The position numbers were made by a program, and so were the translations under genes. This document shows, in pieces, positions 1-7,612 of a stretch of DNA of 12,678 nt. The notes under the pieces are model-generated. The model was given only the letters and a program-made list of their open reading frames with translations, was not told the DNA's origin and did no database searches. Source of the DNA: Blastocatellia bacterium (GTDB lineage Bacteria; Acidobacteriota; Blastocatellia; Pyrinomonadales; Pyrinomonadaceae). The stretch is taken from positions 1 through 12,678 of the forward strand of contig DNND01000020.1 of assembly GCA_003488005.1 (NCBI GenBank), written 5' to 3'. The stretch's first letter is position 1. Each line of letters begins with the position of its first letter.

Positions 1-17
1 TCGTCGCTACGCGACGA
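1..17. repeat. small perfect inverted repeat
   Basis: Perfect 7-bp inverted repeat, TCGTCGC then TAC then GCGACGA. The CGCTACGCG core reappears at 75-82 and, inverted, near 12661-12669, so this looks like one member of a dispersed small-repeat family. Because it touches the window edge, the full element may extend further left. Confidence 0.6.
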
Positions 18-21
18 GAAC

Positions 22-110
22 AAAGGAACGCACCTGATCCCGGCGTTGAAACGCCGGGCTAAACTCGTACGGACGCTACGCGTCAAAGGCACTTGATCGG
101 ACGTTCCTTT
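22..110. repeat. structured intergenic repeat with nested inverted repeats
   Basis: An outer 9-bp perfect inverted repeat, AAAGGAACG (22-30) with CGTTCCTTT (102-110), encloses two hairpins. One is CCCGGCG/CGCCGGG (39-45/52-58) with a TTGAAA loop. The other is GACGC/GCGTC (72-76/80-84) with a TAC loop. Folded, this would be a three-way junction. The 19 bp at 66-84 recur in inverted orientation at 12660-12678, so the block is repetitive. It could be a REP/MITE-like element or a structured RNA; the sequence alone does not decide. Confidence 0.6.
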
Positions 111-259
111 AGTTTGTTGCGGCGTTACGACAAGCTAAAGCTTATCGGACAGCGCGTGGCCGGTTGCAAACGGCTGGCAGACTCGGCAGAATACTTTCGC
201 ATCAAGTCGGGCCACGACAGAGATCGAATTTCTCACTAGCAGCAGAGGTCAAGCGAAAA

Positions 260-1030
260 ATGGGTTCGGACAAAGAACAAGGCAACGCAACCAGAGGCTC
301 TTTACGCCTCGCGCCCAATTGCGTCGAGCTGGAGGAACAAAAAGCCAAGCTGCCGAGGCAATTCGTTAACTTCACGTTCTATAGCGCCCGGCCCGAATGG
401 CGCATGCTGGCGTCAGACGAGAAGCAACGATGCAAGGATGAGTTCGTCGGCACCGTGCAAAAGTTTCATCCGCCGCTGCTGCTTCACAGTTACTCGACCA
501 TCGGCCTGCGTACTAATGTCGATTTTATGATCTGGCGCATAGGCTACGAGTTGGATCCGATCCAGGAGATGACCTCGGAGTTGAATCACACCGAGATGGC
601 GAAATACATCGAGCCAACGCAGTCGTTTCTCTCAATGACGAAACGATCGATGTATATCGACAAAGACAATCCTGAGCACGCAGAAGATCGCCTGCATATT
701 GTTCCGGGCAAGTCGGACTATCTGTTTGTTTATCCCTTTGTGAAAACTCGCGAGTGGTATTCGCGCACTGCGGACCAGCGCCAGGAAATGATGGATGAAC
801 ACATTCGCATTGGTTCCAAGTATCGCTCGGTCAAGCTTCACACGACTTATTCTTTTGGTTTAGACGATCAGGAATTCGTGGTTGCGTTTGAGACTGACAA
901 TCCCGCCGACTTTCTTGACCTTGTTCAGGAACTGCGCGAAACAAAGGCGAGCTCCTACACTCTACGCGATACCCCCATGTTTACCTGCCGCCAACGAACG
1001 CTGGCTGAATGTCTCGATGCCCTTGGCTAA
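260..1030 (+). CDS. hemQ: chlorite dismutase family protein, probable coproheme decarboxylase (HemQ/ChdC-like)
   Basis: The 256-aa product looks like the chlorite-dismutase/HemQ family. Characterised ChdC enzymes oxidatively decarboxylate coproheme III to heme b in the cytosol using peroxide. Visible hallmarks are YPFVK at residues 158-162, whose Tyr and Lys match the catalytic Tyr/Lys of ChdC; DEHIRIGSKY, where His181 aligns with the proximal heme ligand; and TTYSFGLDDQEFVVAFE at about 195-211. The distal residue, Arg in true chlorite dismutases and Gln in Listeria-type ChdC, aligns here with His194, arguing against chlorite dismutation. I chose ATG 260 because AGAGG lies 11 nt upstream and the family fold begins shortly after; a TTG at 164 would add 32 residues with no family character. 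There is no signal peptide. No other heme-biosynthesis gene is nearby, so the substrate is inferred from family alone. Confidence 0.82.
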   Translation: MGSDKEQGNATRGSLRLAPNCVELEEQKAKLPRQFVNFTFYSARPEWRMLASDEKQRCKDEFVGTVQKFHPPLLLHSYSTIGLRTNVDFMIWRIGYELDPIQEMTSELNHTEMAKYIEPTQSFLSMTKRSMYIDKDNPEHAEDRLHIVPGKSDYLFVYPFVKTREWYSRTADQRQEMMDEHIRIGSKYRSVKLHTTYSFGLDDQEFVVAFETDNPADFLDLVQELRETKASSYTLRDTPMFTCRQRTLAECLDALG

Positions 1031-1040
1031 CGCCGTGACG

Positions 1041-1070
1041 GCGAGATGGGGAGAAGGGGCGACGAGGAGA
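1041..1070 (+). repeat. G/A-rich low-complexity repeat, left copy
   Basis: This purine-rich tract contains GAGATGGGGAGA and GGGGCGAC. The same words occur in reverse-complement orientation at 1611-1660, so the two copies flank the four-helix-bundle gene as an imperfect inverted pair. It lies in the 57-bp gap after the HemQ-like gene and may supply purine-rich ribosome-binding sequence (GAGGAGA, about 18 nt before ATG 1088). Confidence 0.5.
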
Positions 1071-1087
1071 TCGCTCTTCGAAAGCGA

Positions 1088-1480
1088 ATGGCCCACATTT
1101 CGAGTTACAAAGAGCTTCGCGTTTACCAGGCGGCCATGACCGCCGCAATGCGGATCTTCGAACTCACCAAAAATTTCCCAATTGAAGAACGATATTCTTT
1201 AACCGATCAGATACGGCGCTGTTCACGATCGGTATGCTCCAATATCGGTGAGGCTTGGCGGAAGCGTCGATATCCTGCCCACTTCGTCAGCAAACTGAGT
1301 GATTCCGAGGGAGAGGCTGAGGAGACACGTGTCTGGCTGGAGTTTTCCTGGTCACAAAGCGACGCCGTTTCACTCGATAAGGAGTACGACCAAATCATTG
1401 GCCAATTGGTACGAATGATTGATCGTCCGGATCAATGGCTAGTCTCGACTCACGCAGCCCACGCGGGAACTGGAAAATAA
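1088..1480 (+). CDS. four helix bundle protein (23S rRNA intervening-sequence protein family)
   Basis: The 130-aa product matches the four-helix-bundle family named after proteins encoded in 23S rRNA intervening sequences. It opens with the typical SSYKELRVYQAAM helix (residues 5-17). The diagnostic stretch FPIEERYSLTDQIRRCSRSVCSNIGEAWRK follows at about residues 30-59, then two further amphipathic helices to about residue 112. The length is normal for the family. The biochemical role of these proteins is not established; they are small, alpha-helical and often found beside repeats or mobile sequences. ATG 1088 was preferred over ATG 1046 because the family begins right there and the extra 14 residues would be translated from the G/A-rich repeat. 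No 23S rRNA is present, so this is a stand-alone copy. Its last residues overlap the longest possible form of the next gene. Confidence 0.85.
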   Translation: MAHISSYKELRVYQAAMTAAMRIFELTKNFPIEERYSLTDQIRRCSRSVCSNIGEAWRKRRYPAHFVSKLSDSEGEAEETRVWLEFSWSQSDAVSLDKEYDQIIGQLVRMIDRPDQWLVSTHAAHAGTGK

Positions 1481-1485
1481 ACAAG

Positions 1486-4400
1486 GTGAGATCGCGTGCG
1501 TTTGGCAAGATTGCTTTAATCCTACTTGCCACTTTCATAACTCCTCTTTGCGTTCCTGTCTCGTCGACTCCTCGCTCCATTGGTCCATTATTGCCTCGGG
1601 TTCCGGGTTTCCATCTCCCGGTCGCCCCGTCCCCCAATCTCCCCATCTCCCCATCTTCGGGTCTTGAGTACCTCTGGTCCGAAACCGAAGACATGCGCGG
1701 CTTTGCCACGCAGCCAAACGGCGAGCCGGTTTTGAATCCCTCGTGGCGTGACTTGTCCCGCGCCGAAGCGCCGGGTTGGGGCATGAATGGCACGGGCACC
1801 TCAGCCGAGTGGACACAAGGCGGAGAAAGCGGCTGGAACTCCGCAGCCGCGAGCGCAGATGAAACGCAGGCGACCATCTATCAGAACATAGAAATTCCCC
1901 GCGCCGGTCAATACCGCGTCTGGGCTCGTTATGCGGACTGGGCCAACAAGACTGAAAACTTTGTGATCACTGTCAGTCAACGAGAACATGAAGTATTCCG
2001 GCATGAGTTTGGTACGAAAGATCTGATTGATGTCCATGATGAAGTCAGCATGTACTGGCGTTGGGCATTTACCTGGGACAACGCAACTGCGCAATTGGAA
2101 AAAGGCCCGGCGCGCATTTCCATCGTGATCGAGAAATCTGCGCAAGCGCGCCGTCACATCGATGTCACTCTCGTAACCAACGATCTTGCTTATGCGCCCA
2201 ACGCGCGTGTTAAGCCCGACTTTGCAGCCATGCGTTACCTGCGTGACTGGTCCACCAACCGCGCACCGCTGACTTCGCTTCTCAGTCAAAATACTTCCGG
2301 CGAAATTCCGGCCACCTGGCAACGGCCAACTATTGCGGGCCGCGATTTTCTGATGCCCTGGAACATTGCGCCGGACTTCTGGAGCCTCTACGACAAGCCG
2401 CCGTCGGAGCGCCCGCTTTATCCATTCAACTCGGAACCGATCGATCAGTTTGTGCAAAAGTATAAAGGCGCTCGTGAGGTGCCTATCTTTGGTTCCAAAC
2501 TAGTCGTGCCGGTGATCTATATCCCCAAGCTGCCTGAGTATTTGAAAGAAGGAAGTCCTTTCCTGCGTTACCTGCGGGAAACGAAGAGCCCTTTCGCCGT
2601 GCTAATCAACTACGGTTCGGCGGGCATGTCGGACGCAGATGGCCAGGCGGTCTGGAATCTCCTGAATGGTGAACTTAAGGATCAGTTTATCGGCTGGATT
2701 TCAGGCGAAAGCGTTGGCTACGTCTGGGAATCGGCTGCGGCCGAATTGAAAGTTTCAGACGCAATGTCGCGGCGCGACTTGCTCGAGGCGTATCGCAACT
2801 TTTACTACAATGCTATTGCGCGCAAGTGGGCTGCCACATTCCACGTTGAGACCGGTGCGATGTGGGACAAATTGATTCCCGCGCAGTCTACTTCCAGCAC
2901 TTCATTTGCTCACGCGCTAACTAATTGGGGCGTGCGACTGTTGGGCATTGAGACGGCGGCGGTGCAACCGATGTTTGCGATGCGCACGGCGTTCACGCGC
3001 GGCGCCGCGCGGCAGTACGGCGCAAATTTTCTTTATTATCACGCGCCAAACTTTGGGGACACGGCCACCACATTTACAAGAGCGCAAAACTTTGCGGGTC
3101 CGGATAATTTCTTCCACTCGCGCTATGGCGTGACCATGGGCCCATCGCTCTCGTGGTATCGCAAGAGTTATTACTTCTATTACATGTCCGGCGCAGCGGC
3201 GATCTATCTCGAGCAAGGCGGCGATCAGTATTTCAAACCTGGTCCGGGCGAACATGAATTTCAGTTGAACCCGTTGGGTCGCATTACTGATGAGTTTGTG
3301 CGCTTCGCCGAAAAGCATCCGGATCGCGGCACGCCTTACACGCCCATCGCTTTTCTGCTCGATCCGGCCCACGGCTGGGAGATGACTGACTATCCGCAAT
3401 GGCCCTTCGGAGTGTCCCAGATCAACCGCAGTGACCGCGCGCTACGCGAATTATTTAGTGTCGCGTACTTTCCCGGCACCGTTGTCGAGGGTGAACCCGC
3501 CACCGGCGATCGTCAGGCGTTCGTCAACGGCGCTTTCGGCGATATTTTTGATGTCCTGGTCGCGTCGAATAATCCGGACGGTAAGTCCATGGTTCAAAGT
3601 CCATCTGCTCGGCCCGGCGTCACAGTTAAGGCTGAACCAAAGATCGCAGCCGAAAAGGCGCGGCAGAGTAAGACGACCCCGACCGAGCCATGGGTGTATC
3701 AAGGTGGTAATCAGAACGGCGGCGCGTCGCCGTCCCCATCACCAACGGTGACGCGTAGCACCCGAGCTCCGGCTTCGCCGATTAACTACGCAGCGCTGTT
3801 GGGTTCGTATCGGGCGGTGGTTGTCGGCGGCCGACTCGACTGGACCACGCCCTGGATCCAACGACTAACTGCGTATGTGAAATCCGGCGGTACCGTCGTT
3901 CTGAACGCCGCTCAAGTCAAAGACTTCCCCGCCGAACTGCTCGGGTTACGACTTACCGGCGTGACCGCGGAAGCCGACAACGCGCGCTGCTTGTCCACTG
4001 GCGAGGCAGCACAAAATCTGAGCGGCCAAATGTTTCGCTATGAAAGACTGGAATTAAAAGGCGCGACCGCGCTGATCATTTCCGACAGCGGCGATCCGCT
4101 CGTAACCGTAAACAGAATCGGTAACGGCAGCATCGTCTTTGCGGCGTTGCCTGATCTGCTGGGCGAAGACGAACGGATCACGCCTTTCGCGGCGCACATG
4201 CTGACGCACGTTTTCGCCGAGGCTGCGCCCATCAAAATAAATGGCGACGTGGAATATCTAATCAACCGCAATGCGGAAGGTTGGCTGGTCACGCTAATTA
4301 ACAACAACGGCGTCTACAAACCACAACAAGGCATGGCTCAGGTAGATCGCAGTGCGGTGGTCATTGCAACAATCACTATGACTTCACCGGAAATCAAAAC

Positions 4401-4521
4401 TGCGACTGATTGGATTAGTGAAGAGAGTCTTGAGGTGAAGAATCAACCACCCGGAAGCGTGATCCGCATTAGCATTCCACCGGGCGGCATTGCGGTAGTG
4501 CAACTCAAGTTGCGCAACTGA
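1486..4521 (+). CDS. large exported protein, glycoside-hydrolase-like with GATase-like domain
   Basis: Counted from GTG 1486 the product has 1011 residues. The N-terminus is a classical Sec signal: RSRAFGK, then IALILLATFITPLCVPV. Residues about 40-60 are a Pro/Ser linker translated from a low-complexity repeat. Residues about 128-242 look like a beta-sandwich carbohydrate-binding module (GQYRVWARYADW). Residues about 245-692 are Trp/Tyr-rich with acidic motifs (GESVGYVWES, HVETGAMWDK, LGIET), suggesting a TIM-barrel glycosidase fold, although I cannot name a GH family. A Ser/Pro linker (about 698-768) precedes a Rossmann-like segment (YRAVVVGGRLDW...TAYVKSGGTVVLNAAQV, about 768-905) resembling the GATase-like domain of some beta-galactosidases, and a beta-rich C-terminus. 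ATG 1435 is an alternative start overlapping the upstream gene by 46 nt; GTG gives the more normal signal peptide. Neither start has a good Shine-Dalgarno. Polysaccharide processing is inference. Confidence 0.75.
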   Translation: MRSRAFGKIALILLATFITPLCVPVSSTPRSIGPLLPRVPGFHLPVAPSPNLPISPSSGLEYLWSETEDMRGFATQPNGEPVLNPSWRDLSRAEAPGWGMNGTGTSAEWTQGGESGWNSAAASADETQATIYQNIEIPRAGQYRVWARYADWANKTENFVITVSQREHEVFRHEFGTKDLIDVHDEVSMYWRWAFTWDNATAQLEKGPARISIVIEKSAQARRHIDVTLVTNDLAYAPNARVKPDFAAMRYLRDWSTNRAPLTSLLSQNTSGEIPATWQRPTIAGRDFLMPWNIAPDFWSLYDKPPSERPLYPFNSEPIDQFVQKYKGAREVPIFGSKLVVPVIYIPKLPEYLKEGSPFLRYLRETKSPFAVLINYGSAGMSDADGQAVWNLLNGELKDQFIGWISGESVGYVWESAAAELKVSDAMSRRDLLEAYRNFYYNAIARKWAATFHVETGAMWDKLIPAQSTSSTSFAHALTNWGVRLLGIETAAVQPMFAMRTAFTRGAARQYGANFLYYHAPNFGDTATTFTRAQNFAGPDNFFHSRYGVTMGPSLSWYRKSYYFYYMSGAAAIYLEQGGDQYFKPGPGEHEFQLNPLGRITDEFVRFAEKHPDRGTPYTPIAFLLDPAHGWEMTDYPQWPFGVSQINRSDRALRELFSVAYFPGTVVEGEPATGDRQAFVNGAFGDIFDVLVASNNPDGKSMVQSPSARPGVTVKAEPKIAAEKARQSKTTPTEPWVYQGGNQNGGASPSPSPTVTRSTRAPASPINYAALLGSYRAVVVGGRLDWTTPWIQRLTAYVKSGGTVVLNAAQVKDFPAELLGLRLTGVTAEADNARCLSTGEAAQNLSGQMFRYERLELKGATALIISDSGDPLVTVNRIGNGSIVFAALPDLLGEDERITPFAAHMLTHVFAEAAPIKINGDVEYLINRNAEGWLVTLINNNGVYKPQQGMAQVDRSAVVIATITMTSPEIKTATDWISEESLEVKNQPPGSVIRISIPPGGIAVVQLKLRN
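1611..1660 (-). repeat. G/A-rich low-complexity repeat, right copy, inside a coding region
   Basis: On the - strand this reads as a series of GGGGAGAT-like units, sharing GAGATGGGGAGA and GGGGCGAC with the tract at 1041-1070. On the + strand it is in frame and encodes the linker HLPVAPSPNLPISPSS just after the signal peptide of the large exported protein. An intergenic-type repeat appears to have been incorporated into the gene. Confidence 0.55.
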
Positions 4522-4560
4522 AAACGCCGCTCTACGCAAACAAAACGCAGCGCGGCACGA
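4522..4560. other. short convergent spacer, possible weak terminator
   Basis: This 39-bp gap separates the stop codons of the two convergent genes. GCCGCT and AGCGCGGC could pair across a long loop with one bulge, but no T-tract follows on either strand. Any terminator function is weakly supported. Confidence 0.2.
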
Positions 4561-7296
4561 TTAATGGCCGTTGCCGCCATTATGTTTTCTTACGGCCCGC
4601 TTAACTTCTGATCCCGCCACCGCCACACGCAAGTCGGTCCCCACTTCCGGTTCTTTGGCAACGCCATTCTGTCGCGCCGCCGGCACTCCCAAAACATGGC
4701 GCTGCAAGGCTGCATCAGCGACGTCCGACTGACCACTTAGGTTCAAAAGTTTGACCACAGCGCGTCGCACCTCATCACTTGCATGTTCCTCGATCGCCTT
4801 TATTAAAGGTTGCACCTCGCCGGTTTTGGCCATCACGAAAAGAATCGAAAGCGAATTGTAAGTCTCTTCGCGGCTTTCACTCACCAGGTTCTCGATCGCT
4901 TCAGCGGCCACACCGGAAGCCGCGATTGCCGCTCCAATGTGTTGTCGCCGTTCGTCAGAACCTTCTTCCAGGGCCCGATTAAACAAGTCGACGGTGCGAC
5001 TGGGTTCCAACTTTCGCAGCGCTCGGGCCGCTGCGTTGCGCACATGTGACGACGAGTCGTCAAAAGAGTTGGCGATAATATTAAATGCGTCTTTTGATCC
5101 GGAACGTCCTAACTCCGCCACGGCAGCGGCGCGCTTATAAGGATCGATGCTGGACAGATAGGCCGCGATAGCCGGCGGTACATCTTCTCGTCGTGCTGTC
5201 GGCGCAGAACCGGCAACATCGTTCTCAGAAGTTGGTTCGAGTAAAGCGGGCGCCGCAACTGAATCATTCGAACCGGAAAAAGCTTCGGGTGCCTCGCCAC
5301 TCTCGCTGGCTGAAAACTGCTCGGCCGAGGCGAGCGCCTGTTGCTCAACTTCATAGCGTTCCCGTAATTGCCGGAAGCGGGTTTCAACTTCCGTGCGCTG
5401 TAGCACTGCTGCTTCCAGACGCGGCCGCTCCTCTTCTTCAAGGCGCCGGAACATTTCGATCTCTTCTTTAATGCGCTTCTCTTGTTCCGATCTCGCCTGG
5501 GCTTCTACTGCCACCGTGCGGCGCGAAGCTTCCAGCCTTGCCAACATCTGTTCTTCTTCAAGGCTGCGCGCGTGCGCCTCTGCCTCGATGCGTTGCAACT
5601 TTTCAGCGGCCAGCTTATAAGCCTCGTCCGACGTGTGCCGGCGCATCTCGGCTTCCGAGATACGCTTGCGAGTTTCGGCGTCAGAAATTCGCAAGCTTTC
5701 AAGCTGGGCCACAAGTTGCTGTTCCTGCTGGGCCCGTTGTTTGCCATCGGCTTCTGCCTTCTGGCGCATTTCTGCGAGCTCTTTCAACCGTGCTTGCTCT
5801 TCGTGCGCAACGCGTTGAGTCTCCTCCGTTAGGCGCTCCTGTTCTTCGATCCCGCGCCGCCGGGTTTCCTCCAGTTGACGGCGCTCGGTGGCCAGCCGTT
5901 CATTAATCTCCGATTCTAGTTGCAGGCGTTCGGCCTCGGTCTGATTGCGAGTTTCTTCGGCCGCGCGCATGCGTGCCCGCGCTTCGACAAGCAGCTCGGC
6001 TTCTTTCTCGGCTTTCGCCCTGGCAGTCTCAACTTCAGCGCGGCGATGGGCCACTTTTTCGAAGGCGGAGCGCAAAGCTTCTTCGTCGCGGCGAAGCTTA
6101 TCCAACTCCGACTGATGTTGTTCGGCAGCCTCCTGGCGCAAGCCTTTGGCTTCGAGCAGTTGGGCCGCTTCTGCTGCTTCAGCTCGGGCGGTTTCGACTT
6201 TCACTCGCTCACGAAGCAATTCCTGGGCGGTCTGCCGGCGGCGCACAGCCTCAAGCCGGATGCGAGTTTCGTCATCGGCGAGACGGCGCGCTTCTTTTTC
6301 CGCAGCCACGCGCGTCTTCTGTTCGGCGGCTACGCTTTTTGCATCTTCAACTATTCGTCGCTGAGCTTCTTCATGGGCTTGCCGGCGCAACTGTTCTTCT
6401 TCGTCACGACGAGCAGCGACTTCCGTTCTTAGTTTCGCTTCGCTTTCAATGTGACGCCGGATTTCTTTTTCAGCTTCCTTGCGAGCCGAGATCGTTTCCA
6501 GAATTTGGCTTTCAAGTTCGTGCAATCTGGTTCTGACTTCGTTTTCTTCGACCAGCAGTTGTTGCGGGTCTTTCATGGCACCGGTCTCTGGCGCAACTGC
6601 TTGCGAAACAGCCGCAATCGGTTCCGGAACCTTAGTTTCGGTTGATTGCGTCTTGCTCACTTGTGCAGTTTCAACCTGTGCTTGTGATTCCTTTACCGCC
6701 GGAGGTTTCGGTGTGGGCGCTTTTGCAATTCCCTGCGAGGCTGCATTGTTCGGCAGGCTCGAATTTCCAAACTGGGCCAATACTTCATTAGCCGTCGCCC
6801 GCACCGTGGCATCAGCGTCGAAGAGTGCGGCGATCAAATGAGGTGTGGCGCGCTGGCTGCCTGCTCCCGCAAGAATGCGAGCAGCAGCTGCGCGCGTCTC
6901 CGCCGATTCGCCGGCGCGTAAATCGCGCACAGCCTGATCAAAACCCGCCGAAGGCGCAAACTCGCGCGACGCCTGGTCAGTCGTCTGTGCAGGTTTCTTT
7001 TCAGTTGTCGCCGAGGTCGCCGGTTCGACTGTCTCGGATTGAGGCTGAGGCTGAGTCGTATTTTTGTCGGGATTTTCTGTTTCCATTTTCACTTCTTCAG
7101 CAGTGCGGGGCTCCCGGTCGGGCATGTCTACTGGGGTGCTGGCAAGCTGGTCTGGCGGCATGGGCTCCGCGGCATTCCGAGCAACAAGATTTTCCGACAC
7201 GGCTTCTTCATCCTCCTGGTGCCCACCAATAAAATCGCGCACGGCTCCCAGCGCTGCCTTCACAGACGACTTTGACTTTGGTTTTGCAGAAGACAA
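4561..7296 (-). CDS. HEAT-repeat / long coiled-coil protein, function unknown
   Basis: The 911-aa product shows no catalytic motif, signal peptide or membrane segment, so it is probably a cytoplasmic scaffold. Residues 1-115 are low-complexity and rich in Pro, Glu and Thr. Residues about 118-177 form HEAT-like helices (ETRAAAARILAGAGSQRATPHLIAAL, then DADATVRATANEVLAQFG). A long Glu/Arg/Ala/Gln-rich coiled coil runs from about 248 to 655. Residues about 707-856 are a second HEAT array (DPYKRAAAVAELGRSGSKDAFNIIANSF and the following helices), ending in a basic Gly/Asn/His tail. The start is TTG at 7294-7296, supported by AAGGGGG five bases upstream on the - strand. Base composition makes many long antisense frames across the coiled coil; these are shadows. 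The gene converges with the exported GH-like gene and diverges from the small exported one. I do not recognise an orthologue with known function. Confidence 0.8.
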   Translation of the reverse strand: MSSAKPKSKSSVKAALGAVRDFIGGHQEDEEAVSENLVARNAAEPMPPDQLASTPVDMPDREPRTAEEVKMETENPDKNTTQPQPQSETVEPATSATTEKKPAQTTDQASREFAPSAGFDQAVRDLRAGESAETRAAAARILAGAGSQRATPHLIAALFDADATVRATANEVLAQFGNSSLPNNAASQGIAKAPTPKPPAVKESQAQVETAQVSKTQSTETKVPEPIAAVSQAVAPETGAMKDPQQLLVEENEVRTRLHELESQILETISARKEAEKEIRRHIESEAKLRTEVAARRDEEEQLRRQAHEEAQRRIVEDAKSVAAEQKTRVAAEKEARRLADDETRIRLEAVRRRQTAQELLRERVKVETARAEAAEAAQLLEAKGLRQEAAEQHQSELDKLRRDEEALRSAFEKVAHRRAEVETARAKAEKEAELLVEARARMRAAEETRNQTEAERLQLESEINERLATERRQLEETRRRGIEEQERLTEETQRVAHEEQARLKELAEMRQKAEADGKQRAQQEQQLVAQLESLRISDAETRKRISEAEMRRHTSDEAYKLAAEKLQRIEAEAHARSLEEEQMLARLEASRRTVAVEAQARSEQEKRIKEEIEMFRRLEEEERPRLEAAVLQRTEVETRFRQLRERYEVEQQALASAEQFSASESGEAPEAFSGSNDSVAAPALLEPTSENDVAGSAPTARREDVPPAIAAYLSSIDPYKRAAAVAELGRSGSKDAFNIIANSFDDSSSHVRNAAARALRKLEPSRTVDLFNRALEEGSDERRQHIGAAIAASGVAAEAIENLVSESREETYNSLSILFVMAKTGEVQPLIKAIEEHASDEVRRAVVKLLNLSGQSDVADAALQRHVLGVPAARQNGVAKEPEVGTDLRVAVAGSEVKRAVRKHNGGNGH

Positions 7297-7301
7297 ACTG
7301 G

Positions 7302-7308
7302 CCCCCTT
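7302..7308 (-). promoter_or_regulatory. Shine-Dalgarno that fixes a TTG start
   Basis: On the - strand the sequence is AAGGGGG, one mismatch from AAGGAGG, separated by five bases from the TTG at 7296. No in-frame ATG lies near it. This is the reason for choosing the TTG start of the HEAT/coiled-coil gene. Confidence 0.65.
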
Positions 7309-7326
7309 GGTTTACTAACTGCGCAA

Positions 7327-7346
7327 GACTATAAATAAAGATAGTC
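7327..7346 (-). promoter_or_regulatory. A/T-rich inverted repeat upstream of the HEAT/coiled-coil gene
   Basis: GACTAT and ATAGTC are perfect 6-bp arms around an 8-bp A/T-rich spacer, ending about 30 bp upstream of the TTG start. It contains TATA-like sequence, so it may be a -10 region with an overlapping operator, or a 5' leader hairpin. No matching -35 box is convincing. Confidence 0.35.
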
Positions 7347-7456
7347 CGATTCGTCGATTTCTTCTACAGAAAATGCGAGATTTTTCTCTCTTTTCCAGGC
7401 GAAAGACAGCCGCGATGCGCCTGCAGCGCCAGTAGCTGCGGCGGTCATCTCGCCGG

Positions 7457-7485
7457 TTGGGCATCATCCGCCCGGTTGCTACAAT
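7457..7485 (+). promoter_or_regulatory. candidate sigma70-type promoter for the small exported protein
   Basis: TTGGGC at 7457-7462 and TACAAT at 7480-7485 are separated by 17 bp. The -10 matches consensus at five of six positions, the -35 at only three. It lies about 130 bp upstream of the ATG at 7613, so it implies a fairly long leader. Confidence 0.35.
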
Positions 7486-7495
7486 GTTGAAACGC

Positions 7496-7518
7496 ACGCA
7501 TCGACGCATTGACGCATC
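7496..7518 (+). repeat. short tandem repeat, 8-bp unit GACGCATY
   Basis: Three consecutive copies, ACGCATC, GACGCATT and GACGCATC, lie immediately downstream of the candidate promoter. This could be a minor member of the short tandem repeats common in this window, or simply local slippage. Confidence 0.45.
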
Positions 7519-7612
7519 GGAGCAACGGGCAGCTGACGCCGTTCGCGCTCTCCCGGAAGATCGTTGGCTGGCACAACAACGGCTCGGGCCGAGGGAGGCA
7601 CAGTAGTTTAAG

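Larger units (their letters stand above)
7297..7612. other. divergent intergenic region
   Basis: This 316-bp spacer separates two divergent genes. It holds the Shine-Dalgarno and inverted repeat of the - strand gene, a candidate + strand promoter near 7457-7485 and a short tandem repeat at 7496-7518. I see no credible small gene: frames crossing it on either strand lack recognisable protein character. Confidence 0.5.

Noticed and set aside
164..259. TTG start giving the HemQ-like protein 32 extra residues
   Set aside because: The added residues have no family character and no SD, while ATG 260 has AGAGG upstream.
1088..1480. Four-helix-bundle gene as a sign of a 23S rRNA intervening sequence
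   Set aside because: Flanking sequence is protein-coding and no rRNA is seen.
4779..7318. Many long open frames on the + strand across the coiled-coil gene, up to about 187 codons
   Set aside because: They lack recognisable protein character and arise from the codon composition of the - strand gene, which has a good SD and clear HEAT and coiled-coil pattern.
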